A stretch of DNA of 64,000 nucleotides from Lunularia cruciata (Eukaryota > Streptophyta > Marchantiopsida > Lunulariales > Lunulariaceae), in assembly GCA_948567375.1 (NCBI GenBank), contig OX419756.1, positions 33,892,552 through 33,956,551 of the forward strand, read 5' to 3'. The position numbers and the translations under genes are program-made. Shown here piece after piece: positions 23,501 through 36,916 of this stretch. The notes under the pieces are model-generated. The model was not told the DNA's origin. It saw only the letters and a program-made list of their open reading frames with translations, and did no database searches. The stretch's first letter is position 1, and each line of letters starts with the position of its first letter.

Positions 23501-24650
23501 GTAGATTTGCCAAGTTCTTTCAATTGCACTCTCTTGGAATTGCTCTAAGTTTGCAAAACTATCCAAAGATTGTTTGTTGAAGATTTTCTCCAACTCCTAT
23601 GTTGGTAATACTTCATTGACTTAGTTTTTCTCTACTTTATGCCAAGACTTGCAAAGGGCTGAGATGATGGATTCTCATCTTATCTAATATAACATATCCA
23701 AGATTGCATCCTTAATCAATTTGGCTGCAAATGCTACTTTGTGCACATAGATTCTTTGATTGCTTGTTGGATTATCAATCTTCTTGAAAAGATTGTATCA
23801 AAAAATTGATAGATAGGCCATTGGCATGAGTTCACATGGATCATCTTTCTCTCAATCTTGATTTTGCAAACTAAAGATAAGAAAGTATTCTACAAGGGCT
23901 TTATCGGAGTTGAGTCACCTCCTTTGAATGTTATACTTTCTTGATTTGTATTTAATATTGTATACATGTTGCATCACCTTTCACTTGAATTTGAAGTGTT
24001 TTCACACATTTGGCATTTTTTGCTCTTGGAGTGGAAATATCACTCATTTTACTCTTAAAATTAAATGAAAAATATCCTTTTTGTGGCAATGTCTTGCCAT
24101 TTGCATGTGAAATGACATACCTATCAAATGCTTTGGGTAAAGGATTCCCATAAGGATTTTTGTTGTTTCCTTGATATTTTGAATTTTTCATCAAGGATTT
24201 TAGGTCCAAGAAAGCGTATTTTGCAATAAGAAGGATCTAGTAGGCAATCTTGCAACCATTCAAGAAGTTACTTAAATCCCAAAGGAAGACATTCCAATAA
24301 TGAGGTTCTTATATCATCTTCCTTTGTAATGAAATAACATTGAGTTTTGTGTGGGGCTAAGATTGTAATGCGGGCTATATCGGGCTAAAAACACAAGGCA
24401 TAGAATATAATGTGGGCTAAAAGGTAAGAAAGGTCTGCAATTTGCACCATTGGTACATGACTTAAGAGTTCTTGTTCAAATGTTTCCATTTGGATAGACC
24501 TATTGTCAAAAACTTCCCATACTCAATAAGGACCGAGTCATCTTTCAACAAATTTGCTAGGGAATCAACAAACCTTATCATTAAACTTTCAATACCAAGT
24601 CCCTTTTGTAAAAGTGCAACTTTTTTGGGTTTTTTAATATTTTTATCATC
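20593..24650 (-). pseudogene. Decayed minus-strand coding region with coiled coil, unrecognised
   Basis: The minus strand has a chain of open stretches in shifting frames. At 21274-21522 there is a heptad-rich, highly charged segment (LELEVTTLEKEKIGWENV), a probable coiled coil. At 22440-22700 KKSYQEMTKWIGKHNV and KWTNKERENLLELWMTV are followed by a lysine-rich tail. At 22645-22851 there is another basic stretch. I do not recognise the family. A gag-like ORF of a large non-autonomous or highly diverged LTR element is possible, given that gypsy pol follows further right on the same strand, but nothing proves they belong together. The ORF heads mostly lack ATG. Confidence 0.4.
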
Positions 24651-24659
24651 AAAATAGGT

Positions 24660-26900
24660 TGTATGCTTAGCCTGAGTGATGTATTACATGTATAGTGCAC
24701 ACAGATATTTTTCAATCAGATCATGTAGCATAAAAACCCTTTCTTTAGTTCCTCTTGAGATTGAGACATCTTGTCAAACTGCAATAAAAACTCTTAGTGA
24801 TGGAATTACAAGTGCAATTGGCAAGATTGCCTTGCTTGTAGACAAGGTGGAATGGATTGTATCCCATGGTAAGTTTTACTAAAGTGGAGTAGGCCCAAAG
24901 AGCTCCCAATTGATTTTGGTCCCAATTTTATTTTCTCAATAATGGTTAACAATATGCCATTGACATGTTCTACTTGACCATTGGCCTATGAGTGGTTTGG
25001 GTAGACAAGTTGTGTTGAATCTTGCTATAATTAGCCAAATCCTGTACTCCTTCATTGATAAAGTGGGATCTATTGTCCATGACAATGAATAAGGGAATGC
25101 TAAACTAGGAAATGATACTTTTCAAGTCTATGTATGATCAATGGAGTTGTTGACAAAGGATTCAATGTCCACACACTTTGTTACATAGTTAACAATGATA
25201 ATGAAAGTGCTCACATATAAAAACATATAAAACCTTTATGCTTTGCCCATGGTAAATCAAAAGGCAAGGCACATTTCCAAGAGAGGGATAGTGCTTGATT
25301 TTTACCATCTAGAATGATTGAGTAGTCATATTTTCTCATACGTAAAAGAAATGTAAGTCAATTGGATTTGTATTTAAGGAACAAATTATAGGATATGAGG
25401 ATATGAGACAAAAATTTTGCACTACCATGAGACTTGTTAGGATAGTATTCAATCATAAAAAAAACTCTTATAGGAGTAATATCCAAGGGGCTAATCTTCT
25501 CACACAACATGGTTTGTTGATCAAGTATTTGAGTGCTTCATGATCTACATAGAACATAAAAAGTTGTTCCCTAGAAGGTAATGGTAAAATCTTTGGATAG
25601 CAAAGATCATCCCAAGGCGTTCATACTTTACTGTTGAGTAATTCTTTTTCATTGAACTGAGTTGCAAAGCAGCATAATTGGATGTTCTTGTTATTGCTCA
25701 TTATTTTTGGCTAGGCAATGCCCATGGTCATGCTAGATTCCACTAAAATGTGAAATCTAACTAGGTGCTGTCAAAATTGGAGCAATAGTCAACTTTTGTT
25801 TCAAAGTTTTGAATGTTTTGGTGCATTTGTTTGTCCACAACAATTTGACTCTGGCATGTAGTAAGCCATCAGTGTAGAAGTTATCTTAGCATGCATGTGG
25901 ATATCATGTACAACCTAAGAACTATATGAGTTCATGCATGGTCTCCAATATGGGCAACACTCAAATGACCTAGATCTTCTTGAGGTCCACCATTATGCCA
26001 TTTTCATAGACTAGGTGATCAAGCAGAGGTCCACAAGAGAAATCCTTACTTGTTTACAAATGAGCATAACATCTTGTAGTACATTGATATGATTAGTGCG
26101 GGAACTATGCATGCACATATCATCTAGATATAGTTCCATGTACTTCCTCACTTCATTGAAGGATTTCATCATGTAGCATTAAAATGTTGTATGAGCATTC
26201 TTTAATCCAAAAGGCATCACCCAATAAGTGTAGGTGCCCCACTCCGTGACAAAAGTAGTTTTGTATTGGTCCTCTAGAGAAATAACAATCTATTGTAGCT
26301 AGAATACTCATCCATGAATGAGAAGCATTGACCATAGGCCACCTTACCAACATGTATTTGAGAACTTGATTAGAAAGGGTCCAAGATGCTCTAAGAATTT
26401 AATTTTTGAGAGTCCACATAAATTTTCAACTTTCTCATATCCTTTTTAGGGACCACCAAGATCAAGGAGGCCTATTCTATCTCTCCAACAGGATAGATGA
26501 ACCCGCACTTTAGAAGTTTGTCCAATTTCTCCCATAGTTTCTAAAAGTAGGTGGAGTTTAGGATATATGGTTTGGATTTGCCTGTAATGGCATCTACATG
26601 GAGTAAGCTATAATGTTGACACATTTAGTAGGATCTGGGGTTCATGGGATCATTGATGATATGTATTGGAATATTTGAATAAACTCTTCATGGTTTCATT
26701 GTGTCCTTTGCAAAGCCTAAGTTTTCTTGTCCTTGAGTTGCTCTTGCCACCTTGGCAAGATATATTATTGTTGCCCTTTAGCTTGTATCAACACATAACT
26801 TATCCTTGTGGTGGAGTTAGGCCATTGAACTAGTGTTGCACTACTCCAATGAAACATTGGCCAAATTTTTGTGCCATGGTTATATCATCCAAGATAATTT
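24660..26900 (-). pseudogene. Decayed Ty3/gypsy pol (RT, RNase H, integrase), lineage different from A and B
   Basis: Read leftward, an RT stretch is at 26100-26560: KTTFVTEWGTYTYWVMPFGLKN, then YLDDMCMHSSR, the catalytic YLDD-type motif. RNase H is near 25490-25560 (FYVDHEALKYLINKPC). Integrase is at 24880-25110: VMDNRSHFINEGVQDLAN with the second catalytic Asp, then ALWAYSTLVKLTMGYNPFHLVY. The VDHEALKYLINKP form of RNase H and the absence of a chromodomain set it apart from A and B. Frequent stops and frame changes show an old copy. No LTRs were found. Confidence 0.75.
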
Positions 26901-27183
26901 ATGCTATATAGGAATTCTTGAATATTTGTAAGGAAGATTCAAAATCTTCTTGCCCTACGAACACTACTATTCCAAAGGGTATACAATTGTTTCCTCCTCT
27001 TGAGATCAATGCCATTGCAACTGTAGCTATAGGAATTGTAGGAGATGAGAGAGGTGTTGTTGGCGCATGGGATGCTTATGTAGCTATAGGTTGTGTATTA
27101 GTACAGACAAGTTTCCTTGGGTAGAAGTGCTTGCAATGAAAGCTTCTTCCTACAATTTGGCAAGAGTATTTATAGACATGGGG

Positions 27184-27279
27184 AGTAATGCTTCCCCTAG
27201 ATTTAAAACAACACCACTTGTAAAAACAAGAAGTAATGCTTCCCTTGGACTTATTACAACAACATCCTTGTGGCATGGA
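27184..27279. repeat. Two-unit tandem repeat, 48-bp period
   Basis: AGTAATGCTTCCCCTAGATT at 27184 recurs at 27232 as AGTAATGCTTCCCTTGGACT, each followed by an ACAACA-containing stretch. The period is 16 codons long. Confidence 0.65.
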
Positions 27280-27289
27280 GTAGAATAAA

Positions 27290-30200
27290 CATGTCCCAAG
27301 AAAGTTGTAAAGAGTAGTGGAAAGGACATACACACCAATATAAAATAGCATAAAAAACATCAATTAGTTAACCTAGTCTTTTTGTGGAGGGTACGGGATG
27401 ATAAGGGAGTGAGAAAATGACAAGATAGTCCTTGCACAGCCGGCCTTTCACTTGGGTTGGGAAGGAACTATGGGCAGGATTCCCATAGTAATTGTAGCTC
27501 CGCTAAGGAACATGGCTCACCCTTAGACACCCTAGAAATGGCATACAAATTTGTCACCCTTGTGAGCCCTTTGGCCTTTGTGGTGTCTACACTCTCAAGT
27601 TAGCTGATACAATGATATAGGCTATGTTGTGGCACACTCTACAATGCAAAAAGTGGTGCAACAAGCAAAGCAAGGACCACTACTTTAAAAACTCACACAT
27701 CCATAACTTGGAAATGGACTTACAAACAATCTAAAAAATGGGCCCAAATGTATTTTCTTTTTAATGATAATTGCTTGATTGATCAAGCAAGAATTCTCAA
27801 TCTTGATCACATAGGCTAACTCTCACAACCATTACCTACAATAGCCTAGTTTGTGGATCCAATGATTAAGTTGAGTACTTGAATCTGCAATAATTGATTC
27901 TCTACATAGGATTCTCTCAAAACAAATGAACTAGTGATCATAAAGAACCAACATGAAAGCCACTCAAGAACTAATAAACTAAAGAAACTAGATAAAAAGT
28001 GGCCAAACCCTTAGTCAAAGAACTCCTACTAAGGAGTAAAAGTCCATTTATATACAAAGTGCCCAACCGTAAAAGGAATTTTCTATGTCCTCTTGATAAC
28101 ACTCTACATGTAATTAAATCCTACTTCATGCGCTATTGCAAAAAACGTCCAATGGCTCTTTCTGCTAGATTATCAATATACATTCATTGACATAATCAAA
28201 ATGCTGCCTTAGCTTTAATTAATTACTTCTCTTTTTACTACTATAGATACCCATAGAGGATTAATCCCACATTTCTTCTATTGTATATTCTTAAAGAAGA
28301 CTAATCCCACACTTAAACAAGTTGGTCCATAGTTGCTTTTCCCACACATCATTTGAGCAGTTGGGGTCACACACTTCATCTTTATCTTGCATTTCTCTTT
28401 TTTACTTTCCCATAGAGGACATTTCTTGTCCTTAACTTTGGCCTTTTTGCCCTTTGACAGTCATTCATCTAAAATGATAAGTTATAAGCTCAAGCAAAAT
28501 TGTATTACACAGAGGATTTATAACAAAAAATTTGGTGTTATAATTCATCTTGGACCATATACACATTTACCCTAACCTATTTCATTTGCAATGCATGCCA
28601 ACAATCAGCCCATGTGAAATATCAACTCATTTTTGCAATCATATAAACCATATCCCTAACTTTATAGTATATAATTATCCTCCTTCAAAAATGGAAGCTA
28701 GTTATATATAACTCTACTACATACAAAGAATCAAAAGTGAGTGATAATCATGAAAGATAGTAAATCAAATTTAAGTTAAACCTCATTGTTGTAGAGAAAG
28801 CAATATGGATAAGTTTGGATGCACTAGTGTATGGTCAACCTACAATCCAAGAGCATGTATCTTTAAGAGTAAAGACATACCATAGTATTACAAGGATATA
28901 TGGATCAGTAAGAAGAGAATGTCAAGCTTACTAAAACTATTGTTTTGTTGAGGGTTCATTTAGTCAAATATACATGCAAAGTACAAAACATCACGTTGAG
29001 CTTGCAAGACAAACCATCTCTTGTTTGTTGTAATATGACCTAAAGAGAAAAGAATATCTCCTCTATGTTTCAAAGATTGACTTAACAATAAAAATAAAAT
29101 GATAGGAAAGAAACGGAATTAAGAATGCTCAAAAGCCAAAAATTGTTAAAGGTGTTGTTAAATTCATAGTATCAAATATAGTCTACCATACCAAATTTTT
29201 AGGGATATTTACCTATTCAAAAACTCTCTATCATACATTTAAAAGTCATTGGTCTCATAATATCACCAAAAATGCATGCAATCCTTCTATTAGAGGCATA
29301 TTAGGAAAGTTAGCTGATTATGACCTATAAAAAGTGGATAGATTCTTTGACTAGCAATAATAGAGTAGATTATTCCATAAACTATATTTTGATCTCTTAG
29401 GCGAGGAAGAAAATCCACATATAACACATTTACAAGAGCAAATTCTAAGAAGCACAAGATTAAATCCTCGTATCCTATCTATACTTCAAAAATACATAAG
29501 CTAGTTGTAGATGTAATTTAATCCTTTGCAAGCAAAAGGTTAAGAAAGAATAATTGAAGAGAAAGAAGACATAATCTATTTAAAGACCCAATATACCCTT
29601 TTGTGAGAAAGAAGTCAAGAAGAATACTCAAATACTTTAAGAAGACTATTAACTACACTTTTAAACCTTGAAGATGAAGCTTAGTAGTCAAGGAATCAAA
29701 TGCCTATCTAATAAAGTCTATAAGGCACACAATCTGTTTATTAATTGCCAAGGAGAGAAAGATACAACTTGGCATAGCCTTTACAATAAAAACAGAATTT
29801 AACAATGAGCATGATAAATAGGGATTGTATGAAAGGATCTTAAAGAATTGGAGAATAATGATTCTTTCTTTTGAAAAGCCATGCTAGTACCAAAGAGAAG
29901 AAGAAAAAAAAATGGATTTCACTTAAAAGGAACTAGACTTGCTAATGATCCACCAAGCTTTTCAAGTTTTCTAAAGATATATAGATGATAAAAAATATTC
30001 TTAAACATCAACTTACAAGACAACCTAATCAAGATGAAAATCTAAAAATATTGCAATTCAAACATATATTGACTCAACCACCATATATATTGATTTTTAA
30101 CTGATGTATATAAAGGTAGTATTAGAAGCAAGAATAATTTTGAAGAACCATGGTCAAAAATTTACTATAATAAGACTTCCTCAATATCTAGTGTAATACC

Positions 30201-32450
30201 TCTTGTATCCTTCTTTATTGCAAGAAGTTGACTAGTTTATAATACTTGACTAAGTGAGTGAAATCTACTCTTTAGCTATAGTTGAAGTCCTTTAGAACAA
30301 CTTCATGAAAACACTCAAAAGATATTTTTCATGCCATTTGTAGCGCCAATGCGAGTTTGCTTGGATGGTAGAGTGTTAGTCTTGGTAGTCATAACTATAC
30401 TAGTATTTCTCAAAGACTATTTAGTGGGGGCTAAATTTATGTAAGGGTTATTGATCACATTGTTAGAGCTACCATTAGTTACACCATTTGCACCATTAGT
30501 TGGGCCATTAGATGCACCATTAAGACTAAAATCTTGGCCACTCCAAAAATATATACCTTTGAAATGTGGCTTTAAAGATCTCACTTCTCTAATGTTGAGT
30601 CTTTGAGCTCCTAGCTATGGGAGATAAAGGCCGTCAAGCGTCACATGGGTCCAAGTGATGCTAGAGGGGGTGTGAATTGATAGTGTAATCAAGCCCATTG
30701 TTGGCAATACCTTGAGTTGAGTGTTGAGGTTTTGAGTTTTTTATCCGAGTTGAGTTTGTGATCTACTAATTACACTAAAGAAGTGAATCAAGGAGAAATT
30801 GAGTGCAAGAAGTGTATTAAGTGTGGGTGTTGGCATTATTTCTAGGCTCAAAATATTATTGGTAGCATTGATCAGTGCACTTGATTTCTTTGAGAGTGAA
30901 TGTGTGTAGAAGTGTAATAGGATTTTGCTATGGATTGGACAGTTGTTGGACCAAGTGGAAGCATTGCCAAAATTTCCAAATGTGCAAAAGTAGGTATTCA
31001 ATTTCATAGATCAAAGATTCAATTAAAGTGTGTGGAGGTGAAATTGAAAATAATGCCAAGGCACAAAATTGGATTGGATCTTGGAACCCATCTCCTTGAA
31101 TTAGGGATTTGGAGTTCCACATCTCACAAATTGGAGAGATTAGCTTGGCGTGGAGATCAAGATTTGGCAAAAGAGTTGTAGATATGCCAAATTGGGAGAG
31201 GATTGACCTGATTTGGAGGTTGCTTGAATTAGGGTTGGATTTGGTGGAGTTAACTGGATCTAGTGAAGCTTTTGGAGGTCTAAAAATTTACAATTATAAA
31301 GATTCAATTGTGAGCCAAGCCCAACTTCTAAAATTTTCTTCTAAGGCAATGCTCTTAAACCCCATAAGGAGCAGCTTCTCCTTGACCCCTACAACAAGAC
31401 CTTAGTTGATGGCATTGTGCTCCCCAAACCCCTTGCTAGCAAATGGGTCATTTACTGAAAACCCCAATTAGACTCCACACTCAACACACTGGTCCATCCT
31501 CACTTGTTGTCTTAGAGACTTGCGGACTCATATCAATACCTTTGTAACTTTGACTAAGAAAGGATAGTTGATCCCATCCTTGGTTATCCTAGTAGTGTAG
31601 GAATAGATAAATGCTCCTATAATATAAATGCCAAATATTAGTAGAGCAGATATGGTTTAGTTATGTGAGATAGTAGGTTACTTTTTAGATTTCTTGTGAT
31701 CCAACCCCCTCAATTCTCTATTTCCTATTTGTGCACCATTTTTTTATTGAAGTGCCTTGATATTTAGAGTGCTAGTGCTTTGGTGTGCTGTCAAAAATGT
31801 GGTTGGAGTGATGACCCACCAAACTACCTAAGTTTCTTTTTGATGAGGCAAGCAATGATGATGTGTAGACCATGAGAGTGTATGTTATGATGGCATATCA
31901 CAAGTTGCCCTTTCTCCTAGTGGAGTTGTCATGGTTAGAGTTACATTACTAGGTGGTGTTTGATTGTTTGTGTCACTTGGTTGTGGGACTTGGTGGATAC
32001 AATTTCATTTTGGGTTACATTGTTACATCAAATTTCTTCAAGGTTTCTAGAGATTTTGCTATAATATGTAGTGGGTTTACTCAAAGTGGCTCTTGGTATC
32101 AACCAATATCTTACATCTTAGTGAGGGAGGAGATTAATTCTAGTTTGGAGTTTGACATGAGAATTGATTCAATTGAGAGTATACATTATGTTGCTACATT
32201 GTTGTTGTGGGACATGGATGAGCTTATGAGGCCTCCAAAGCCCAAAGTCATACTTTAGTACAATATTTACTCATCAAGGAGTAGGATAGTTGGTGTGATT
32301 TGTAGTAGATGTAGAACTCAACTTTATTTACACCCTTCATGGAATGGAATGCATTGTTCTAGAAATTTGAGGTCCACGAATGGATGATTACCACAATGCT
32401 CTCCTAAACTTGAGCAATGGAGACAATATTAATCTTTAAAATACATCTCC
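27290..32450. other. Unassigned AT-rich intergenic region
   Basis: No gene, RNA or bounded element is recognised. Between 28800 and 29490 the plus strand reads as a broken protein-like sequence (LDALVYGQPTIQEHV, then LHVELARQTISCLL-type and DLLGEEENPHITHLQEQIL stretches) that may be a very old transposon ORF of unknown family. ORFs at 30930-31181 (83 codons), 31109-31405 (98 codons) and 31953-32258 (101 codons) overlap or lack known motifs. I would not call any of them a gene. Confidence 0.35.
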
Positions 32451-32459
32451 ATCACTAAA

Positions 32460-34790
32460 GGCTTTGTTTTTAGAGGTAGACCTTAAGGAATGAAACTTTG
32501 TGTTTCTTCTCTTGTGTTTCTCTTGGGGTTTCTCTTGCCTTGGAACATTATAATGGTATCAAAGCTAGTGTTTTAGTCCAAGTGAGTGGATCACCTCTTT
32601 TGGAGAAACATGAGCTACTAAGACGGAGTAATTTTGAGAGAAGAGAAAGTAGTGCAATCAATAGATTGAAGTGTTTGGGAGAGAGGATAAGATGGATGCT
32701 CTTGAAGTGCAATTTCTTGCACCTCAATTTCCTTTCTTGAATCTGTTTCACATCAAGATTATGTACATCCAACACAAGCAAGTGAAAGTATATCTTATTT
32801 ACCATTTTGGAATGGAGTTTATGGATATATTAATAAATTTTCCAAACCTTATTATTCTACTTATGGTGATAAACAATATAGAGTGAGATTTGACAATTTG
32901 CATTTTGTTATGATAGAATAGGTCTGAATATGCTAAATTGTCTCCCTTTCAAAACTCAAGTAGAAATTTAATATCTAGTTAGACCAAAAGTATGTTTAGG
33001 AATTTCTTAGTCTACATTTTTTGTGAAGAATATTATCAACAAGTAATAGCCTCTAAGTTCCCCATGGTAGTCTCAATTGCCTATGCTCCCTCCCAAGTGA
33101 TCATACTATACACTCTATTGAAGTAAGAAGTATCAATTGAGCGTCTATCATGTCTACAAATCATGGATTTGTTGTTGTTGCAGGATTTTATGTAAGGAAT
33201 ACATGCGATATTGAACAAGTTTTGGGAGATTAAATTGATAATGGAGGCATGACAAAGTCAAGTATGTACTTTCAAGAATGGTCATGTATTACAAGAAGGA
33301 AAATCATACCAAAACCTAGAAATAATATCAAAGTACCTAGACAGTCACTCATACCCATGACATTAACCATGATGAACAATGAAGCCACATTGTTACTATG
33401 GATGAAGATGACATGCAACATCAAGCCTTACAAAGGAAAATGTTCCATGGGACTTTTGAAAAATTGAATCTCAAATGAATCAGTACTTTTGATTATTCAC
33501 AACCAAGACCATCGATCATTCTACAAGAACATTTGCATGTTGGTACTTGACTAATAAAAACCTCACATACTATGAAGCTTGGGAATGATCAATGTTAGTA
33601 GAAGACAGAGAGATCACTTGGATGGTGATCCAAGAAGAACTGCTGAAGAATTTCCAATATTTGGATTATGTGTAGATGGCTTGAACCAGACTATGGGTGT
33701 TGGAGTAGAAGAACATCATGTAAGAATATTCTTGATTTTTAGGTCATGATGATTGATATGAGCCTAGTAGAAGCTCTTGATAACTTCAAATTGGGTAAAA
33801 AGAGAAAATTTCCAAAAGGTAATGGTATAAAAACTTGACACCATTCTTGAAGCCATTGCATGTACTCAAAGAATAACAAGAGCACTTGGAGGAGTTGAAA
33901 AACCATTGGGCTAAAACACCACACTTTGGTGGACCAATTCCTATGGAATTGGGCAACCATTTTTTTCAAGATCAAGGAGTTCAACTACTCCAAGAAGAAT
34001 AAGTACAAGTTGAAGAAAGGAGAGATAGAGTCTTACAAGGAAAAGGAGCTCAAGCAAAAATATATTATTATTATAATTGTGGCCGACTTGGACACATAGC
34101 TATCAATTGTTATGCTTGGCTTCCATAAAGGCCATCTTTGAAAAACTTGGAGAGATGAATTGACGAGGAGGATTTTGAAATCATATTGGAAAATGAAGGT
34201 TGCCAATAAATGTACCTAATGCTTTACTAGCTCAATAGAGAGGAGTAAAAGTGATGGGAGGAAGAGGACAAGTACACAAAGGTTGAGGAAGACAAACACA
34301 TAATTGATTATTGTAAATGGAGTCTTAGAAAGCTAAAGGTTAGAGTATTGATAGACCGTGGAGCAATAGAGAACTTTTTATCTCACTTTGTTGCAATAAG
34401 GTTGGAGATGAAACTAGAGAAAGATGAGAATGAAGAAGTAGAGTTACTTGATGATCTATCAAATAGAGAGGATTGAGTTATTACCTAGAAAGGTATCACT
34501 TTATGTAAGATAATATCAAGAAGAAATTGAGTGGCAAGTGATATTGTTAGCTTGTTAAGATATGATCTCAAGCATACCATGGATAGAACACTACAACCCC
34601 ATGGTAGATTGGAAATGAATATTAAAAACTAGCTAATGGAAGATAATTATAATACCAATAGCTAAATATATATCTAGAGATGGAAATTGACTTGGTAATA
34701 TTTAGAAGGATGTTATATATGATGGATTGGTACAATTTGCCTATAATAATTCAACAAATGCATCCACATAAGTCATAAAAATCCACCTCA
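32460..34790 (+). mobile_element. Third copy of Ty3/gypsy family A, internally deleted
   Basis: The end of a 5' LTR-like region (CATTATA at 32546-32552, compare TATTACA in element A) is followed by a PBS TGGTATCAAAGC at 32554-32565 and TTTTAGTCCAAG, as in element A. The gag N-terminal block starts near 32695 (MDALEVQFLAPQFPF, matching A). Capsid remains are at 33760-33800 (VEALDNFK). A zinc knuckle lacking its first Cys is near 34070-34115 (NCGRLGHIAINC). Protease remains are at 34340-34420 (VLIDRGAIENFLS) and near 34570-34620. The sequence then jumps to an integrase block (LVQFAYNNSTNAST at 34725-34770), so RT and RNase H are deleted. No 3' LTR is recognised. Confidence 0.75.
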
Positions 34791-35351
34791 CATGAATAAT
34801 ACTACTTCTCAATAAACTTTAGAAACTATAAATAACTATAATTTTCATATTCTTCTGTCCATATTTTCATAATAAGTTTCAATGTAACTAAATTAGAAAA
34901 TTCAAAAATTTAGAAATAGAAAACCTAGCCATTGCTCTTGTATCTTTCTAGCTCTTGTAACCAAAAACCTTAACTTTTCAAGAAAGTACCAGTGAAAATA
35001 ACATAAAAAACCAGAAAAAGTAGAAAAAGAACAAGGCCATTACTGTTATATTTAAGTAATAGATAAAATAAACCCTAAGTAAATCTAAATACACTCATAC
35101 TTTTCTTTACAATCTACGGCTTCGAATGTGCTTACTTGTAAAACCAAAATAAAAAGCAAATGGAATCTTCTATTTAATTACTTGTAAGTAAAACCTAGTA
35201 TACTATCTGATGTAATAATTTTCTCTCTTTCACGCTCATTTCTTTGTCCGATCCTCGACCTTCATCGTCCCTCGATCACGCTCCTCGAGAGATTCAGATT
35301 CTTTCCGCATAGTACGAAGATAGTACGAAGGACGAGGTGTCCAAACTTTTA
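34791..35351. other. Boundary between repeat DNA and gene island
   Basis: No feature is recognised. From about 35220 base composition and complexity change (more CG dinucleotides, fewer homopolymer runs), which marks the edge of the less methylated, genic segment. Confidence 0.4.
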
Positions 35352-35765
35352 TTAAATTAATTTCATTGGTTTTAGTCCATTCAGGCTAACAAGGAAAGTT
35401 TGAGTCGCATGGGAGTTCAATCCAAACTTCGAGCCCAACTTCAGGAATTGAAGTTGTAAGTTCCTCACTTTTGGGGCAATGTTCAATTCAGAGAAAGTCT
35501 TGACGGACCTCCATATTTGGCACTCCGATAACCGAACAACCCCAAGTGCCACGTGGTCCGGGGTGGCACCATGGGTAGCACAGTATTTGGGTGGCATCCA
35601 ATGTTCTTGTGCTTTGGAGGTCATGTTTGTGAGATCCATTGCCATATAGGACTGAGACGCCCCTGTCAAGGCATCAAGGGGGTGTCGGATCTTTTGCCAA
35701 TTTGGGAGTTGGCCAATTGAGGTGCCAAATATGGGAGTCGGTGAAGTCTCTCTCTGATAATCCAT
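35352..35765 (-). CDS. Hypothetical 137-residue ORF
   Basis: This frame starts with a true ATG at 35765 (MDYQRETSPTPIFG) and runs 137 codons. No known domain, signal peptide or membrane segment is visible. The composition is mixed, with two CxT/H-type residues near the middle (KYCATHGATPDHVALG). It could be a chance ORF, an exon of an unrecognised gene or a repeat remnant. It lies about 3.2 kb beyond the stop of PDHB on the same strand. The coding call is weak. Confidence 0.2.
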   Translation of the reverse strand: MDYQRETSPTPIFGTSIGQLPNWQKIRHPLDALTGASQSYMAMDLTNMTSKAQEHWMPPKYCATHGATPDHVALGVVRLSECQIWRSVKTFSELNIAPKVRNLQLQFLKLGSKFGLNSHATQTFLVSLNGLKPMKLI

Positions 35766-36916
35766 TGTAGGATGGGATGCGAAACTCTACATGAAATGAG
35801 AAAGCAAGTTAGTCTGCGCGTGCAGTCAAGTCAAGTACGGTTCTTGCGACCTTTAATCGTATTTCTGAAGATCCGCATAAAGAGCAAAAGAGCAAAGTAA
35901 AGTACAGACTTATGACAGAAGCAAAGGCTGGAGCCTGAACTCGTGTTCTTTTGGTGCACGAGAGAGGCGGTACTCCGCCCTTAATGACCTCATTAGGGCA
36001 TGGCGATGGCGGAAACAATGGGGAGTTCAGGGAGGTAGGGAGGAGGGGAGGGTACGCACGTTGATGTTTGGTTACAGTTTGATGTTTGTAGTATCAGGAA
36101 CATTGACTTTGACGAAATGAGAACCACAATGCGAAATGAATGGCGGAAGTTATGTACGTGTGCGCACGAGAAAAGAAATATGATGTTAGCGCCGCCGCCA
36201 CACGAGACGACACACAGCTTTCTACTTCTCACACCTTCACTCTCTTATGCGTACTTTGTAATGCTTGTGCTTTTGTCTACGACTTCTGATAATGAGAGCG
36301 AATCAATGATTGCCAATGAATGAATTCAACAACACGGTTGGATCGAGAGTTCAATTTAGGTTGAATGTTGTACAATTCAAACTGGCGTAGGACTAGGGGA
36401 AAGAGGACTAAGGCTGGACTAGTTGTACTACGAGACAGTCACCTTCTCCATCAAGTAAGAAATGAACCGGTCGACCTTCTTGGGAAAACACCGGTCTTCG
36501 GGCCGATTGGATTCTTCTAGAGTTTCGTGCTGTTGATTTACATGGTCACTACTTTTCGATGGGTCCTAGGCCAGAACAGTAAACATCGAACAGTAAACTC
36601 TTCGATGGATTCTAGGAGAAAGCATATGCACTTTTGAGGACCACTCCGCAGAACCTGGCCCCGATGACTTACTTTATCATTGATACTCTTCTTAATATGA
36701 TCTGTCTAGGCAAGAGTGAGTTTAATTGCATTATGTGCTAAGTCGACCTTCTCCCTCCTTACTGTTTCTTACTGCTAATTTGTAATACATGTGTAACATA
36801 AGTCCATTTGTATATTTTATCCACGTTGTTTTACTGGGTTTATGCATACTCGCTTGCTAGTGTAGGGTAAAATCTAAATTGTATTCGAATTCTTACCGCC
36901 TCATCCTCCCAAGCTT

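Noticed and set aside
24300-24480. LTR or terminal repeat around the GGGCTAA words near 24.35-24.42 kb
   Set aside because: GGGCTAA recurs three times within about 90 bp, but no matching distant copy or target duplication was found.
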